This document shows positions 5,350 through 7,813 of a stretch of 7,813 nucleotides of DNA, in pieces (the stretch's first letter is position 1; each line of letters starts with the position of its first letter). This DNA comes from Alkaliphilus sp. (GTDB lineage: Bacteria > Bacillota > Clostridia > Peptostreptococcales > Thermotaleaceae): the NCBI GenBank assembly GCA_018335765.1, contig JAGXRU010000177.1:1-7813 (forward strand). The letters are read 5' to 3'. Under the pieces are notes generated by a model, which ran no database searches, was not told the origin of the DNA, and worked only from the letters and a program-made list of their open reading frames with translations. Position numbers and translations under genes: made by a program.

Positions 5350-6825
5350 TCAGGTACCACAAAATGTTCTATAAGATCGGGTTGATAGCTCAGGCAGTGT
5401 GGTATAATCAGCCTGTTCGGTGGAGTGGGCATAGGGGCTTGAAAGAAGATCAAGAAGCCTCTCAACCAAACTGTAGTCTTCTTGTTTCACTGCGGCATCT
5501 AGTGCGGCTTCTACTCGGTGGTTGCGAGGAATCACCGCAGGATTGCAGCTTCGCATCAACTGTTGGGAGATGGTTTTTGATTCCTGCTGCCTGCCTAGCC
5601 TCATCTGCCACAGCTCATACCACTGAACAAATTCTGCGATGCCAAATAGGGCGGTATCCTCCGGCATATCAAAGGTTAATGCACGGAAAGTATTTGTATA
5701 GTCCGCACCATGCTTGTGCATCATGTCGAGCAGGTGTTTAATCAGGGATTCATCCTGTATCTCTTCATTAAATATTCCCAATTTTGCTCTCATTCCAGCC
5801 AGCCAATTACGGTGATACAACTCAGCAAAATCCGAGATCGCATCCTGAGCCAGCTTCACAGCCTCCGCCTGATTGACATGCAGCAACGGCAATAGGGTTT
5901 CAGCAAATCGCGCCAAATTCCACCCGGCAATATGTGGCTGATTACCATAGGCATAGCGACCTTGAAGGTCAATAGAGCTAAATACCGTTGCCGGGTCATA
6001 GGCATCCATGAAGGCACAAGGACCATAATCAATGGTTTCTCCACTAAGTGCCATGTTGTCGGTGTTCATGACCCCATGAATAAAACCAACCAGTTGCCAT
6101 TTGGCAATCAGCACTGCCTGACGCTTAATCACTTCCTGAAGAAGGAAAAGATAGGGGTTCTCACCAGCGTCAGCATCAGGAAAATGTCGTTGCAATGTAT
6201 AATCAGCCAAGACCCGAAGATCCTCAGCAGTGCCCCATTTTGAAGCATATTGAAATGTTCCGACACGCAGATGGCTGGCAGCCACCCTGGTCAGAACTGC
6301 ACCGGGCAGGTCAGTTTCACGGATTACTGACTCGCCTGTTGTCACCACCGCTAGGCTACGGGTAGTGGCAATACCAATCGCATTCATTGCTTCGCTGATA
6401 ATGTATTCGCGTAGCATCGGTCCAAGCGCCGCTCGACCATCGCCCTGACGGGAATATGGCGTTCTGCCTGAACCCTTGAGTTGAATATCAAACCGTTCAC
6501 CCGAAGGCGTGATCTGTTCACCAAGTAGCAGAGCCCGACCGTCCCCCAGCATGGTAAAATGCCCGAATTGATGCCCCGCATAAGCTTGAGCAATAGGAAA
6601 AGAGCCTTCAGGAATCCGATTGCCAGAAAGCATCGCTACGCCATCTTTGTTTTGTAGCCCTTCGACGTTCAACCCCAAGGATGTTGCCAAAGGATAATTG
6701 AAAAAGACCAGCTTCGGTGATCGTACAGCGATTGGATTGAGATTTGAATAAAATATTTTTGGCAGACGGGCGTAAGTGCTGTCTAAGTTCCATCCTGTTT
6801 CTATGATACCTTCTCTGTTTTGCAT
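5350..6825 (-). CDS. selO: Protein adenylyltransferase SelO (YdiU/UPF0061 family)
   Basis: This 491-residue protein is full length for SelO, a pseudokinase-fold enzyme that transfers AMP from ATP to Ser/Thr/Tyr of target proteins and is linked to redox stress. Visible landmarks are AYAGHQFGHF (81-90), QLKGSGRTPYSR with Lys117 (115-126), SEAMNAIGIATTRSLAV (about 144-160), HGVMNTDN with Asp256 and Asn257 (250-257), and DYGPCAFMD with Asp266 (266-274). These correspond with a constant offset of four to Lys113, Asp252, Asn253 and Asp262 of the Pseudomonas enzyme as I recall it. The C terminus ends YRTFCGT; Cys489 is where some homologues carry selenocysteine. The start at 6825 follows AGAGGAT and begins MQNREG; an upstream in-frame ATG at 6894 would add a basic non-conserved tail. 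It is a single gene with its own terminator, and its GC is near half, higher than the fru genes. Confidence 0.93.
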   Translation of the reverse strand: MQNREGIIETGWNLDSTYARLPKIFYSNLNPIAVRSPKLVFFNYPLATSLGLNVEGLQNKDGVAMLSGNRIPEGSFPIAQAYAGHQFGHFTMLGDGRALLLGEQITPSGERFDIQLKGSGRTPYSRQGDGRAALGPMLREYIISEAMNAIGIATTRSLAVVTTGESVIRETDLPGAVLTRVAASHLRVGTFQYASKWGTAEDLRVLADYTLQRHFPDADAGENPYLFLLQEVIKRQAVLIAKWQLVGFIHGVMNTDNMALSGETIDYGPCAFMDAYDPATVFSSIDLQGRYAYGNQPHIAGWNLARFAETLLPLLHVNQAEAVKLAQDAISDFAELYHRNWLAGMRAKLGIFNEEIQDESLIKHLLDMMHKHGADYTNTFRALTFDMPEDTALFGIAEFVQWYELWQMRLGRQQESKTISQQLMRSCNPAVIPRNHRVEAALDAAVKQEDYSLVERLLDLLSSPYAHSTEQADYTTLPELSTRSYRTFCGT

Positions 6826-7116
6826 CGTATATCCTCTTCTTCTTTTGTATTTTTGATTTATTGTTGTTGTTTCTTTTACATACCCCAAAAACAAGGTAAT
6901 ATATTTTTAATTATCTCATTCTGTCGCAACACAAGGTAATCCGTTTTAGTATCTACTTTTCCAAAGTTATTATACCTTTTCCACCCACAGATGTGGCTCT
7001 TGAAATATCTTTTGAGAGAAAAGTGTCGACAACCCATTCCTGTCACCTCAGCAATATTTTAGTCAAACTTTGACGATCGAAATCGGCACTAAATCCGGAT
7101 ATTTCTACGAATTATC
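6826..7116. other. Non-coding region between divergent selO and AlbA_2 gene
   Basis: I see no gene here. On the selO strand a TATAAT occurs at 6974-6969, but nothing close to TTGACA lies 16-18 bp upstream, so a selO promoter is only tentative; the leader would be about 137 nt. ACAAGGTAAT occurs twice, at 6891-6900 and 6931-6940. Short inverted repeats are CCACA-GA-TGTGG (6985-6996) and GTCAAA-C-TTTGAC (7062-7074). None can be tied to a known regulator. Confidence 0.5.
6891..6940. repeat. Pair of 10-bp direct repeats in the selO leader region
   Basis: ACAAGGTAAT is present at 6891-6900 and again at 6931-6940, exactly 40 bp apart. They lie downstream of the tentative selO -10 box. They could be a regulator's sites or chance; nothing adjacent identifies a binding protein. 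Confidence 0.4.
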
Positions 7117-7145
7117 TTGCAATCGTTATTTAATCGTTGTATAAT
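7117..7145 (+). promoter_or_regulatory. Promoter of the AlbA_2-domain gene
   Basis: TTGCAA (7117-7122) and TATAAT (7140-7145) are separated by 17 bp, with an expected start near 7152 and an mRNA leader of about 35 nt that carries AGGAGG (7173-7178), 8 nt before the ATG at 7187. Confidence 0.8.
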
Positions 7146-7172
7146 TACAATTGTATCGATAATGTAACGATT
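7121..7172. promoter_or_regulatory. Cluster of inverted repeats over the AlbA_2 gene promoter, candidate operator
   Basis: AATCGTTA (7121-7128) and AATCGTTG (7132-7139) lie in the same direction 11 bp apart inside the promoter spacer, and TAACGATT (7165-7172) is the exact inverted partner of the first. Between them are TTGTA (7137-7141), TACAA (7146-7150) and TTGTA (7151-7155), giving TTGTA-N4-TACAA over the -10 box and the perfect palindrome TACAATTGTA over the start site. This looks like a repressor-controlled, perhaps self-regulated, promoter; the binding protein is unknown. Confidence 0.5.
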
Positions 7173-7186
7173 AGGAGGCACTTTCA

Positions 7187-7813
7187 ATGAAATATGAGGA
7201 GAGCACAACGGTTGAACTTAAAAGCGAAATAACAGACGATTTTAAAAAAGAGGTTATCGCATTGGCCAATACTGATGGCGGAACAATCTATATAGGCATT
7301 GATGACAACGGTCAGGCGGTGGGCATATCTAATCCGGACGAAGTGATGGCTCAAATCGGTAACATAATACGTGATGGAATCAAACCAGATTTAACGGCAT
7401 ACACCTCCATTGAAGCGATGAACGAAGATGGTGTAAAAATTATCCGTGTTTCTATTCTGCGCGGGGTGAAGCGGCCTTATCATATTACGGATAAAGGTCT
7501 GAAACCCAGCGGAGTTTTTATTCGGCATGGGATATCATCCGTGCCAGCAACGGATGAAGCAATCCGTCAGATGCTACGCGAAAGCGATGGCCTGGCTTTT
7601 GATAAATCACGATGCTTGAACCAGAGCTTGACCTTTTCTTATGCAGAAAAATATTTTTCCGATGCGGGTCTCCCTTTTACACCACAGAATCGCCGCACGC
7701 TTAAGCTGATAGATGCCGATGGATATTATACCAACGCGGCGTTGCTTCTGTCCGACCAATGTGAGCATAGTATCAAATGTGCCGTATATGATGGAACTGG
7801 AAAAACTAAATTC
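7187..7813 (+). CDS. AlbA_2/Schlafen-domain putative DNA-binding regulator, partial
   Basis: These are the first 209 codons of a protein that continues past the right window edge; no stop codon is met. Residues about 5-125 form an AlbA_2 (Schlafen-type) domain: ESTTVELKSE near the start, then VIALANTDGGTIYIGIDDNG (23-42), KRPYHI (95-100) and GVFIRHGISSVPA (109-121). After it comes a mixed alpha/beta region (about 145-209). In full-length relatives of the COG2865 type this leads to a C-terminal ATPase-like or winged-helix segment, not visible here. Family members are annotated as predicted transcriptional regulators or ATP-binding proteins, but precise roles are rarely shown. The start is supported by AGGAGG 8 nt upstream and a TTGCAA/TATAAT promoter. 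It is divergent from selO. Defence or mobile-element links are known for some Schlafen-like proteins, but nothing visible here supports one. Confidence 0.85.
   Translation, partial: MKYEESTTVELKSEITDDFKKEVIALANTDGGTIYIGIDDNGQAVGISNPDEVMAQIGNIIRDGIKPDLTAYTSIEAMNEDGVKIIRVSILRGVKRPYHITDKGLKPSGVFIRHGISSVPATDEAIRQMLRESDGLAFDKSRCLNQSLTFSYAEKYFSDAGLPFTPQNRRTLKLIDADGYYTNAALLLSDQCEHSIKCAVYDGTGKTKF

Noticed and set aside
5307..5741. A 144-codon plus-strand open frame antisense to the selO 3' end.
   Set aside because: selO on the other strand is conserved to its last residues; this frame is a shadow with no recognisable domain.
6826..6894. A 23-residue N-terminal extension of SelO from the in-frame ATG at 6894.
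   Set aside because: The extra residues are basic, low complexity and not part of the SelO family start. The ATG at 6825 has a fitting ribosome binding site and begins at the conserved region.

Overview
The window looks like chromosomal DNA of a low-GC, Gram-positive clostridium-type bacterium (Bacillota). The reasons are AT-rich intergenic DNA, strong AGGAGG-type ribosome binding sites, near-consensus TTGACA/TATAAT promoters, an HPr with both His15 and regulatory Ser46, and an OhrR of Bacillus type. No species can be named. There are no rRNA or tRNA genes, no insertion sequence and no CRISPR array.

Left edge (1-908): a divergent peroxide-stress pair. A one-Cys OhrR/MarR-type repressor (minus strand, cut by the left window edge) faces a cysteine-type glutathione peroxidase (plus strand). 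The gap holds two copies of AATTG-N4-CAATT, one on each gene's apparent promoter/start region, so both genes are probably repressed by OhrR until an organic peroxide oxidises its Cys14.

Middle (about 1053-5202, minus strand): a five-gene fructose operon, transcribed fruR, fruK, EIIA-Fru, EIIBC-Fru, ptsH. Fructose enters through EIIBC and is phosphorylated to fructose 1-phosphate along the chain HPr, EIIA, EIIB. FruK converts it to fructose 1,6-bisphosphate, and FruR (DeoR family) very likely autoregulates the operon. The promoter matches the consensus perfectly (TTGACA, 17 bp, TATAAT). Three 20-bp direct repeats sit on the -10 and early transcribed region and are the likely FruR operator. The leader of about 215 nt contains a compact set of hairpins (4980-5109) that coding does not explain. 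A 17-bp perfect hairpin separates the EIIBC gene from ptsH.

Right part (5262-7813): selO, a pseudokinase-fold protein AMPylase with its own terminator and clearly higher GC than the fru operon, on the minus strand. A 361-bp intergenic region follows, then the first 209 codons of an AlbA_2/Schlafen-type putative regulator on the plus strand, cut by the right window edge. Its promoter is good and is filled with inverted repeats.

Most of the window is recognisable and ordinary in gene content. The less ordinary signals are regulatory: the twin OhrR-type sites serving a peroxidase rather than ohr, the phased FruR repeats, the structured fru leader, and the hairpin before ptsH. No new multi-gene system is evident.
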